From Agelas oroides (lineage: Eukaryota > Porifera > Demospongiae > Agelasida > Agelasidae): DNA of 64,000 nucleotides. The DNA lies in NCBI GenBank assembly GCA_949130485.1, contig OX422190.1, positions 5,618,861 to 5,682,860 on the forward strand, in the 5' to 3' direction. Under the pieces are notes generated by a model that did no database searches, had not been told where the DNA came from, and was given only the letters and a program-made list of their open reading frames with translations. Numbering within the stretch: the first letter of the stretch is position 1; the number at the start of each line of letters is the position of its first letter. The position numbers and the translations under genes are program-made. Positions 55,043 to 64,000 of this stretch are shown piece after piece.

Positions 55043-55292
55043 CAAGAGCACATAAGAACGGGCAGCTAGAGTAAGAGCGTGTAACTCCAATAGAAGCCCA
55101 CAGTCCGGTCAAGATTATTGAACTGTTACTAAAAATAGAATACCCGGCATATGCTTAGCAACAACGGCTGATGTCTACGCGCAGCTGCGCAGTATGTGTT
55201 ACTATTTTTAGTACGGTTCAATAATTCCGACCGGTTTCAAATTTACGTAGTTACACGCTCTTACTCTAGCCGCCCGTTCTTATGCGCTCTTG
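55043..55292. repeat. Foldback element with about 100-bp arms
   Basis: CAAGAGCACATAAGAACGGG at the left pairs with CCCGTTCTTATGCGCTCTTG at the right, and AGAGTAAGAGCGTGTAACT with its inverse. The TTACTAAAAATAG inner pair also matches. It lies inside the 5.2-kb element. Confidence 0.8.
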
Positions 55293-56288
55293 ATGTCTGC
55301 TATAGAGGGGCTCCATATGTGAACAACACATGGCCTGGAAACGAGGCTATATCGTACCCAGCCTTGTTCCCAGGCACTCAACAATCGGAGGGAGCACCTG
55401 ATACAACATTGTTCATGCATGTGCAAAGTCTCCTTGGTAATGGTTAGAATAGTTTTTGACTATGCAGGAAGGACCTAGCTGCACACCAACCAAAGGAGAG
55501 TTGCTACTGCACCCTATTACAGTTTCCATACTCACACATTGTTAAGTGCATACACTTACATCTCCACAGGAAGGAGGGAGCAAGCCTGGTACATTTTATC
55601 ACATGCATGACGTCAAGGGTAGGCATGACTTAATTATGCGGGGGTGGACTAAGCTGGACGCCCACACACGTTCAAGCACAAGCGTTTTCAAGACTACTAC
55701 AGTCTTCTTTTCGGGTAAATATGGCTTTTGTGTGTTACCTTTATCTTTGCATTCAGCTATATATATAGTTGTCCACATAGAACTAGTCAATTTCTTGACT
55801 CAGTGGTGACAACTCAAACAACAAAGACGCTTACAACACACAACAATCATGAAATTTCTTGCCATTCAGCGTGTCAGGTGCCATGTCTGACACTCTGAGA
55901 ATCTACTACACCAGTCTACCTTGCAATTTACGGCTACTATAGCCAGCGTTTTTTTGCCATTGTAGCTACACATGTACTTGCCTCGATCACAAGCTCCAAC
56001 CTATGTGGGCTGGATTCCGTGTATGCCCACGCACAATTAAGTCATGTCTACCTTGTGTCTACCCTTAATGTCACGCATGTGATAAAATGTACCAGGCTTT
56101 TCCCCTCCTTAGCTGGGAGAGCCTGGGAACGAGGCTAGAGATATGTCACTGTACATAACCAGTTTTACAAGGCCCTCCTGGCATATCAAGTAACAAAAGC
56201 TGGGGTGAAAGTCTGGACATAAGGCCTACAGAAGGATTTGAAGCTTGCACCATCCATAGTCTAATAAAATAGAGGGGGTGCAAGGTGA

Positions 56289-56696
56289 GTGCTGCACAAC
56301 CTAGCCAGGTCACACTGCTTAATTATTGCAAGTTTTTTGAGTCTCAAATACACAAAAAGTATGTACGGGAACAACTTACTATTCACTTGGTGGAACGTTG
56401 CACCAAAGGACAACATCCACAGCAAAAATCGTCATCTCTGCTATTGGCGAAATGCTATTGGGGAGGCGATCGTGTCCCTCATTCAGAACCAGCAAAACAG
56501 AGGATACCTCGAAGACGACGCGATTTCTCTACTGTTCCAAGGCGTAGGAATACCGGACTTGTTCAGTTACATAGCACAGTCCTTGCTCTTCCTCCAAGAC
56601 CCGATCGACTGCTGCGTGCTCACACATGCACAACTCCAGCTGCCCTCCAACGAAGTGCTCCAAATGGAGTCTGCCACGTGGTCGGTGAATTCATGA
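56289..56696 (+). CDS. Unassigned ORF near the right end of the 5.2-kb element
   Basis: The frame reads NAIGEAIVSLIQNQQNRGYL, EDDAISLLFQGVGIPDLFSY and FLQDPIDCCVLTHAQLQLPS before stopping at 56696. An overlapping + frame is also open. There is no ATG at the start and a possible acceptor is not clear. Composition of the last 80 residues is protein-like, so it could be the end of the element's transposase. I do not recognise the family. Confidence 0.25.
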   Translation: MLHNLARSHCLIIASFLSLKYTKSMYGNNLLFTWWNVAPKDNIHSKNRHLCYWRNAIGEAIVSLIQNQQNRGYLEDDAISLLFQGVGIPDLFSYIAQSLLFLQDPIDCCVLTHAQLQLPSNEVLQMESATWSVNS

Positions 56697-56769
56697 CGTA
56701 TTCGTGTTTACGCCAAAAATTAAAAAATGACTACTCCTATTGCACTTCCGGTCGCTGGCAAAACAGCTG

Positions 56770-56802
56770 GAGAGTGGTCTGGGAGTGCACCTACCTGTCA
56801 AA
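56770..56802 (+). pseudogene. Right part of the split CCP exon
   Basis: After the GAGA duplicate the frame continues WSGSAPTCQ and ends at A|GTATGT, a consensus donor in phase 1. Intron-like sequence after it (CACTATTTTCATATGTGCAT) repeats that before the left part. Confidence 0.8.
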
Positions 56803-57617
56803 GTATGTTACTAAATGGCAATCACACTATTTTCATATGTGCATATACACAAGAAACATAACAATATGTATTTGTGCCTTGCATACTTAGTAGACATGAA
56901 AGTATATGTAAGGTATACACCCATATAGAAAAAACTAGGTTGTAACAACCTTTTAACAACCATGGCACAACCTTACATGCATGTTACAACCTTGTTGTGA
57001 GATTGTGCATAGGTTGTGAGCAGACTGTTGAATAATTATAAGTTAGACACAACCTTGTGGAGAGGTTGTTGGTAACTGTGTATAGGTTGTGAGCAGACTG
57101 TTGAATAATTACAAGTTAGACACAACCTTGTGGAGAGGTTTGTTTGTAACTGTGTATAGGTTGTGAGCAGACTGTTGAAGTTTTACAAGTTAGACACAAC
57201 CTTGTGGAGAGGTTGTAGTCTACATGCACAGGTTCATTACAAGGTTGTAAATTGATTGTGGTTATGTGCACAAGTTGAATGCAACCTTGTGAATAGATTG
57301 TTATTTGAAATTTGTCATTGTAATCACATGACATTGTGTATCATCACAACATTAATATTGCTGCACCATACCGTACAATATCAATACCGGACAAGATTGT
57401 TAAATGCTAGCAGCACTACTTGTTTCCATTGCAGTCTTCACAATCTTGCCAGTTCTTGTGGTTGCAAATGCAATAGTTTGATAATAGGACCTGATATGAT
57501 CAATCTGTTCTTGATGTTTAAAAGCCTTCTCTAACAAGTTCACATCGATAAGCATCTACTTTTTAACATGAGCCTTTTCCTGCACTCAAGCAAAGCGTTA
57601 GCTATATGCACTGTCAG
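56803..57617. other. Intron of the CCP gene with a tandem array
   Basis: This runs from the donor after the split CCP to the acceptor at 57617. It contains the minisatellite 57003-57225. No other exon was recognised. Confidence 0.4.
57003..57225. repeat. About 73-bp tandem repeat (3 units)
   Basis: Each unit contains ATAGGTTGTGAGCAGACTGT, AAGTTAGACACAACCTTGTG and GAGAGGTT. Single CAACCTT/AGGTTGT words extend to 56945 and 57300. Confidence 0.85.
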
Positions 57618-57937
57618 GATTGGCAAAAGTCATCTCAACAACATCCAAATCAACCCCAAGCGCATTAAGTTCTTCATCATCAGTGTTCTCTGTCATTTCG
57701 TTTGGTGAACCCAGGGGTGATGATGGGACACTTCCTACATATGTGGTTGCAGGTTTAGCATTTGGTGTAAATGTGTTTAGCTTTCTGATGCTTCCTCTGT
57801 GCTATTTTCAACTGTGGACTATGCTTTCCCATCTTGATGCAGCCAACAGCTCTGTAGTAGAGGAAATAATGATAATCCAGCAACAACTATATTCTCTCCT
57901 CCCAAGCACAAAGCATGAGTACAACGCATCAGACTGA
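57618..57937 (+). CDS. Terminal exon of the CCP gene: Ser/Thr stalk, transmembrane helix, short tail
   Basis: The acceptor GTCAG|GA is phase 1, matching the CCP and signal exons. The product starts LAKVISTTSKSTPSALSSSS, a Ser/Thr-rich stalk. After GEPRGDDGTLPT comes a hydrophobic span (YVVAGLAFGVNVFSFLMLPL) and a tail of about 45 residues, ending in TGA at 57937. The tail has YSLL, a possible YxxPhi endocytosis signal. With the CCP exons this gives a type I membrane protein. Assignment to the same gene rests on strand, order and phase, without transcript evidence. Confidence 0.5.
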
Positions 57938-58150
57938 CAGTTATACAACCACAAAGTCTAACACATCAGTTACATGACCACAAAGTCCGACGCATCAGAC
58001 TGACGGTCACATGACCACAAAGTTCGACGCATCAGACTGACGGTCACATGACCACAAATTCCAACCCATCAGACTGATGGTCACAAGACCACAAAGTCTG
58101 ACGCATAAGACCACAAAGTCTGACGCATAAGACCACAACGTCTGATGCAT
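57935..58150. repeat. About 37-bp tandem repeat (5-6 units)
   Basis: The units contain GACCACAAAGT, CGACGCATCAGACTGACGGT and CACAT, with shortened units at the end (GACCACAAAGTCTGACGCATAA). The array begins at the stop codon of the CCP gene and would lie in its 3' UTR. Confidence 0.85.
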
Positions 58151-58652
58151 CAGACTGACCAAATTTTAATGCCACCAAGTGAATGCTGCAACCCCATTAG
58201 CCAACCAACCTCAACGCGGATGGCTTTAGTATCAGAGACAGTAGATTCTATCGCGAAGCATTTCCTGTACGTATTCAAGTTAATCAAATGCAATCCCACA
58301 CTACTGTTGGTTGTATCTGGCTTGTCACACAAGGTAGCTACATATACTAATATACTAATATATACATATACTCCAGTTATTTAACCTACAGCGCACATTA
58401 ATCCACCTCTTACAACAAATTAGGTGGAAGATAACCCACTGGGATATCTTACCTTCAAGCTGGTTCCGTTCTTTGTGAACATCTCCAGAGAGATTGCCTA
58501 TGACAGGCTATGACCTATGTGCTGCAGGCAGCTGTCAGGTCCAGCTGCGCGATTGCGGTTAGACCACACCCTCTCCGGGCTGTTCAAAAGTTAAAAAAAG
58601 TTCATGTATGATCGCCCAACAGGGAGCATAAGTGAGATACAGTACAAAAGTT
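58151..58652. other. Stretch without recognised genes
   Basis: Frames at 58145-58384 on either strand have no motif. Confidence 0.4.
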
Positions 58653-59061
58653 TCACAAATGTGCATACAAGCCATGAAATACACACACAAAGTTCAAGTC
58701 AACCAGTTTCAGCCTCTCCATCATGATTTCAAATGTCATTTCCAAGTTCAGTCTCTCTCGGTGCTCCTCCATAATGTGTTCTGCCAGCAAACCCTCGAGC
58801 TCCTCGTCACAGAGCGGGCATGGCCTGTTCCCTCTCCCATGTGCACTCAACATCCTGCTCAGATTCTGCAGTCCCCTGACATGCCTGGGCCCCAGGTCCA
58901 TCACACTATCCCACAGCTTCGACCACCCCACCTCCTTCCCCACCTCCACAATAAGCTGTGATTTCTCGGCGCACTCCTCCAGTATCTTTTCCCTGTCTAT
59001 CTTCCTTATTTCCTTCCTTACATCCCTGAGATCCACACTCTCTGTCCACTCAGTAGTTCAT
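58653..59061 (-). pseudogene. Probable retrotransposon ORF C-terminal fragment with zinc-finger motif
   Basis: About 135 residues are open, starting TTEWTESVDLRDVRKEIRK. The core WSKLWDSVMDLGPRHVRGLQ is followed by SAHGRGNRPCPLCDEELEG and LLAEHIMEEH, a CPLC...H...H finger. This arrangement after a charged region resembles the C-terminal end of some non-LTR retrotransposon reverse transcriptases. That assignment is by memory of pattern only. A stop immediately upstream and the lack of a polymerase domain mark it as a 5'-truncated remnant. Confidence 0.4.
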
Positions 59062-59135
59062 CTGTGAAAGATGTTCCAAAGCCTTTTCAAGGAAGCGCAA
59101 ATGCGCAAATTTGGCAGTGCCGTGTCACACGCGCA

Positions 59136-59302
59136 TGCTTGCAGTGAAGCTGACAGCTTCCCTCAGTGAAGCTGATAGCTGACAGCTGCCTGCAGTGAAG
59201 CTGATAGCTGACAGCTGCCTGCAGTGAAGCTGATAGCTGACAGCTGCCTGCAGTGAAGCTGATAGCTGACAGCTGCCTGCAGTGAAGCTGACAGCTGCCT
59301 TC
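59136..59302. repeat. 29-bp tandem repeat (about 5 units)
   Basis: The unit is GCAGTGAAGCTGATAGCTGA then CAGCTGCCT. The first and last units are shortened. The minus-strand frame through it is a by-product. Confidence 0.9.
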
Positions 59303-59856
59303 AGTAAGAACTGCACGATCAACCTGCTGCTATATCATCGAAGGCTAAGCGATCGTGAACACAGCACAGAAAACGCCTATGAAGTTTGTTCTTGTCCGTT
59401 GCCGGCCGGTTGTCCGACGAAACTGTAGGTGTGATGCCCCTCTCCGCCACAAGACGTTGCACATTTTTGGCAGTGTGGTGATGATGAACAGGAACAGGAC
59501 GCTGTACAAGGCTGTAGTCCGAAGGGTCCAGGAGTAGGGTCCAGGAGTAAAGGTAATAGTCAATAATGTATCGATAAATTATTACCTAAGGGGAAGGTAA
59601 AGGTTACTTCTCCATGGCCGACTTGCACGATAGGATCTCATTCTCCATACAAAGTGTATGGGAAATGACCACCATGGTTGAATAAATAGCCTGCTGCTCG
59701 TGCACAGCGTGTCCTCCAGCCATCATTTTGAGATTACTATAGCTTTGCCACAGTATATAGCTAATGCTATAAAGCGCTTCGTACGGGGCGCAAATACGGC
59801 AATTTCTGTTGACATAATGATGGAGCATCAGCTAAATCGGCTCTTAACGTGGCGGG
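59303..59856. other. Stretch without recognised genes
   Basis: A small direct repeat GGGTCCAGGAGTA (59523-59548) was seen. No domain was recognised in the overlapping frames at 59345-59563. Confidence 0.4.
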
Positions 59857-60321
59857 GGAAGTCACTCGGCGGAGGTTACGAAAACATAAACCTGGGTTAC
59901 AGTCAGGACCAGTGTTGCTCCTAGTTTCAGGGTTAGGGTTTGGTTTAGGGCAATCTTGCGTTGCCTAATTTTAAAAATGGGTTTTAGTAGCTTATTAACA
60001 TATTCATGAGCCAAAATTGCCACTCGATGGATGCATCTACATGCTCACTGTAGGTAGCATCCTAACCACCAATGTATCTCAGATCATTCTGTGCCAGCTT
60101 TTGTTCAGAGCTACTCCCAAAGTCAGGCTAGACTCATGTTTGTCACTACTCCTGGAATGGACAACTTTGACTGCACCAAAATGAATGCACATTTCAAAAA
60201 ATTCACAGCTTGTCTACGGGAGGGGCTCATTCACGAGTGCAAGCAAGCATTACTAGCCCCACCTCTCCCCCTTATGTCACTAAACAACTCACAGCTCTGT
60301 TCCACACACAAACACCGTTCA
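59857..60321. repeat. 0.47-kb repeat, other copy at 31258-31728
   Basis: Same orientation and high similarity. The right border is the exact join with the 60322 duplicate. Confidence 0.8.
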
Positions 60322-61180
60322 GAATATTCCAAAAAACAAGGGGGAGTAGGATTTGTACAAAGTGATTAGAAGAAAAGCATGCAAGTCAGAATGCTGATTG
60401 ACAACTTTGTACAAGTACCTATACACGCTCAGCTGCCATAGTTCACAACAGCTAGTAGCAAGTAGCCGTAGCTTCATCTATGTATGCATATCTGTAAACC
60501 ACAAGATACTGAGGTGACACAAGTTGCACAACTTACCCCTCGCACAAGACATCAGCCGCACTATTATATATCAAGACAACATCAAAAAGTAACAAACTTT
60601 AATGGCCAGCTGTACAGCATTCGCTTGACTTAAGTGTCAGGCGTGAGGCTTGGCAATACTAGACCTATGTAGCGGATGGAACACCTGTAAATATCTTCAT
60701 TGTCTCTGGCTGTACGATTGATACCAAGGTCCAAAGGAACATGTTTCTTTGCATTCTGGACATCAATATTGCTATCTCACCATACTTGTGTCATTTTATT
60801 GTGCCTTGCGTTTTTGTACAAAGAATAGGATACTTACAGGTACGAATAAATTAGAGTAGGTAACTTTTTCTTAAAAGGTGGTGTATGAATTAATAAGGTG
60901 TAGAATTTATTTAAGCCACTCGGTTGTCTGCGGTTAAAGTGTCTTCCACAGATCACGGACTACCCACAGTGACTATGGACATGCCAGCTACTTTGTAGAA
61001 GCTCCCCACTTCCTTGCCTCTCACTGCTGAAGCTTGCCAGCATACTACTATAATGTCAGGAGCATCTCTCCACCTCGTGTTTTATACTTGGTCCCCCACC
61101 CCACATCCTCTTTTCCTCTCCCTCCCAGGATGTGCGCTAAAAAATTGAATAGTCAGGTATTGCACAATGGTCTTCTATAC

Positions 61181-62258
61181 CAGGGTTATAGTAATTGAAA
61201 AACCAAATGTAATGACTACGTCATGATTATAGGTTTTCAAACACAGTAATTTCACAACAACTGATGTAATTTGTAATGCTGAACAAAAGGCATGTAACTG
61301 TTTGCAGGGGATAGTAAAATACAAATTACAAGTTTAATTACAATACTGGCAAACTCAGCACACTCAGCTGACCACGTGCTGTTCAAGACATATGGCAAGA
61401 GTATGCTTTGTCAGCACATTTACATTAAAACCAATTCATGATTACTTTAACCTGTAATTTAACAATGTAATTTGTAATTTTGTCATTTTTCTGTAATTGT
61501 AATCATTACTCATAACAGGCCCGTCGGCAAGGGGGTTTGAGGGGGTTCGCTCGAACCCCCCTTTTGACCTCCAAAAGATTTTATATACATTTTAGGTGTC
61601 CTACCGTTTGAAATGGTCCACTAGTCTCGCGGCTACTGAGAACCACCACTGTCCAAACGAGTGTGGTTGCAGCTATGCGTAGTCTCGTACCCAGGCTACT
61701 TCCTATGCCGAAAAGCGGGGAGGCTAGCTATGCGAATTTGTTTATGTAGGACCAACGCGGAACGCGCGCGTAAGCTGTTTACAATGAAAGGACGCGCGTA
61801 AATACGTGCATAAATAAATCGCTAGTTCAGGCGCTCCAGAGTTGTCCTTCTAGTGATGTCAGCCCACCTGCTGTTCTGCCAACCTTAGTATCTTCTCTCG
61901 TGGAAATTCGAAGTCAGCTGGCTTAGCAAATGCATACATGCATGGCAGTCACAAATTGGATGCAATACTCCGCGAGCCATGTAGCTACTACGGCTCTGCT
62001 ACTGTCCCAAAATGGCCTCAGAAACAATCTCAGAGCATCTTATTTCTAAAAAATTTCCCAGGGGAGCATGCCCCCAGACCCCCCTAGTCTTGCATGCTTA
62101 TGCATACATACATACAAATCAGACATCCATGTAACCTCCCTTCTAAAAATCCTGGCTACGGGCCTGCATAAGCAACCTTGGTAATTATTAATTAACGATT
62201 CAGGCTCAAGTAATTGTAATCAATAAAACCATGTCAGAAATCAATTACTACAAACCTG
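61181..62258. mobile_element. Non-autonomous hAT element, duplicated copy
   Basis: It has the same ends (CAGGGTTATAGTAATTG) and the same flanking TTCTATAC as 9409-10496. It arrived here by the block duplication, not by a new insertion. Confidence 0.85.
61516..62166. mobile_element. G-rich MITE, duplicated copy
   Basis: The ends CAGGCCCGTCGGCAAGG and GGCTACGGGCCTG with flanking CATAA match 9744-10394. Confidence 0.75.
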
Positions 62259-64000
62259 TTCTATACACACAGAGGTCACATAACTTGTCCAGTTGTTCTT
62301 TGTTTCCCCAAGAAATTGAACACGCTCAACTGAGATGCCCTTTATAGTAGCCTCATTTCCAGTCCTCTCTTGGTTTTACCTTTTGTTTGCATTCACAATA
62401 ATACATGGGAGTGGAAGACGGGCAAAAAACGGGAAAGGCCTGGGAGCATTCATCACATGAGTGAAGTCAGGTGGATGCAAGGTGGAAGTAGGGAGAAGGG
62501 GTCCAACAACCACCATAACAACGCACTGGATTGTCTGTTTGAGTGCTCTACTGCAGTTTTGCACTCCAGACTTACTGAAATTACTAGTAAGAAGCTCGCT
62601 TTCAAGTTTAGTGTGTACATATTTGAATATCAGCTCCTCCCCCCCTATGTCCGTGATGAATGAGCCCAGACCTTCCCATATTTTGCAGCTCTTCCGCTCC
62701 CTTATTATTGTGAATGCAACTGGAAGGTAAAATCGGGGAAGGTCTGGGAATGAGGCTGTACTCCAAATTTTGCCATTTAATTGAAAACTCTGGATTGCTT
62801 GAGATAGAAAATGGTGTCGTGTTCCAGAGTATTGTGCTGCTGCACATGCGCGGAATAATGTTTGGTCAGAAGCTTCCAGAAAAGATGTGGGCAGTGAACA
62901 GAAGCATAAACATTTATTGGAGTGGCCTCTTAGCAAGAATAACGTAACATACTGACAGTGATATTCTTGGTTCTTGGAAGAAGAACTGGGAAGCCACAAA
63001 ATTGTACAACATGCATGGATAATCCACTATACATGGAACAATGTGTTTCAATACTGTATCAATTTTTTTTTCGGATTATGATCGTGATAGGTGGATATAT
63101 TGGCTATAAGTACACGACATAATGCAGTTTCCAATGTCACCTGCTTACCACTTAACCAATTATATTAACTGATTATACGCGAGATTAAATGGAATGCAAT
63201 TAACCCAGTTTACGGAAGACACTTACCTGCCACGTGTTGTGTGTACTGTCTTTGGCTTTGCTCATTAACTAGAAGGCATAGTTCAATATCTGTCTAGATA
63301 ATTATGAAGCCCAAGAGACGCTGTACCTCTGTAGTTAGCACTGTGCCTCTGCTTATTGGCATTGAGAAGAAAACGTGGCTAATGACTTGATCAAGGAGAT
63401 CGACAACCACCCGGGCCATTATCGCTCACTATGCTCCGGCCCTTGAGGGCTTCTGGACCAACCCACTTATAGCAGGAGGGGAAGCCCCATATCACAGACC
63501 GAATACAAAGCTTATAGCTATTCGCCCTGGGGCGAGATAACGCTTAGCCGTATCCGTGACGCCAATTGAAGTCTATCGCTTTTCGTGACTTGCATCCATA
63601 TGATGCCAATTGGCGTCTACTGCGTATAATCGGTTAACAACAAATCACCCATCACTTCTCTTCTGGCTAACAAATATTTGTACTTAGTGGCTTTCCAATA
63701 CCTAGTCTGTGCATGGGGTTGTCTGCGCACAGGAGAACACAAAGATGGTCATTGCTCCACCAGAACAATTGAAGTAGAGCTACACCTAACGTTCTGCTCT
63801 TTTATTTGACCGAGACACTTGCCTTCCTGTGCACTCGTCAAGTTCAGAGTTTAATGAGATTGGAGTTCAGCCAAAAGCAGGGTGTGCTCACATGAATGTT
63901 GACACAGCGGAAGTAAATGGCTTCGACCCCAGAATGTTACCAGGCACTTTCCTCAACGAGAAGGAGTCTGGGTACCCGACTATCTTGCTCCATAGTTGAC

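Larger units (their letters stand above)
51566..56769. mobile_element. 5.2-kb TIR transposon inside a CCP exon
   Basis: The 17-bp ends CAGCCGTTTCGCCAGCG and inverted CAGCTGTTTTGCCAGCG match at 15 positions. A 4-bp repeat GAGA flanks them (51562-51565 and 56770-56773). Removing the element and one GAGA rejoins the CCP sequence as ...CQATGEWSGSAPTCQ, which independently proves the borders. Several families make 4-bp duplications, so the class is open. The element is itself a host for a micro-MITE, a Tigger-like element with a composite element inside it, and a foldback. Confidence 0.85.
60322..64000. repeat. Direct duplicate of 8547-12544, running off the window
   Basis: Near identity starts at GAATATTCCA and continues to the last base. 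The only large difference is a roughly 300-bp deletion near 63874, where TTCAGCCA joins AAAAGCAGGG. The other copy is followed 250 bp later by the receptor A exon. Confidence 0.9.

Noticed and set aside
62376..62999. 207-codon minus-strand frame in the duplicated block
   Set aside because: The near-identical sister copy at 10604-11237 has the frame broken, there is no domain, and it lies in repeat-derived DNA.
1..64000. CRISPR array, tRNA, rRNA or LTR retrotransposon
   Set aside because: The tandem arrays seen lack spacer-repeat alternation. No tRNA B-box with a cloverleaf, rRNA-like block, or paired LTRs with primer site were recognised by eye. A dedicated scan could still find degenerate ones.

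Overview
This window looks like nuclear DNA of an early-branching animal, most likely a sponge (demosponge). It has phase-1 exons with GT/AG splice sites, a metazoan sushi (CCP) module, mucin-like single-pass receptors with tyrosine-rich tails, short TTAGGG runs and NRF1-like TGCGCATGCGCA sites. It is also packed with DNA-transposon remnants of the Tigger/pogo, hAT, MITE and foldback types. The species assignment is inference. No rRNA, tRNA, CRISPR or bacterial-style operon was seen. Most long open frames are chance frames or arms of inverted repeats.

Real gene content is sparse and all on the + strand. (1) A terminal exon at 12796-13973 encodes a 17-unit Thr/Pro stalk, a transmembrane helix and a tail with many Tyr motifs. 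(2) A tandem paralogue at 22914-23596 has the same stalk and helix, but most of the tail is deleted. (3) A dispersed gene at 46714-57937 has a signal-peptide exon, a CCP exon, a second CCP exon split by a transposon, and a Ser/Thr-stalk plus transmembrane terminal exon. All its visible junctions are phase 1. Smaller or uncertain items are a zinc-ribbon ORF (7870-8205, minus), short putative first exons, an acidic ORF (46129-46296, minus) and a Lys/Arg repeat protein (38395-38863).

Layout: 0-7 kb holds MITE-like repeats and a 2.5-kb foldback transposon with a 6-bp target duplication. 7-14 kb is receptor block A. 14-20 kb holds a broken Tigger-like transposase, a MITE with telomere-like repeats and a PHD-finger relic. 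20-24 kb is receptor block B, a diverged tandem copy of A. 24-30 kb holds the first copy of a composite hairpin-ended element and a TIR element with a long insertion. 30-37 kb is mostly featureless, apart from a decayed hAT transposase. 37-45 kb holds foldbacks and two more composite elements. 46-58 kb is the CCP gene with nested transposons. 58-60 kb holds tandem repeats and a probable retrotransposon fragment. 60.3-64 kb is a near-identical copy of the block upstream of receptor A and runs off the window, so a third receptor may follow.

The most novel signal is a family of composite elements, four copies in two sequence-divergent subfamilies. Each pairs a foldback built from TGTAGGGATG/CATCCCTACA motifs with a terminus reading CATCCCTACAT, a hairpin with loop TACC, then GATA. 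The hairpin stem differs completely between subfamilies while pairing, loop and flanks are kept. Homology between copies stops right after GATA. This resembles a structure-recognised transposon end but matches no standard end that I recognise.
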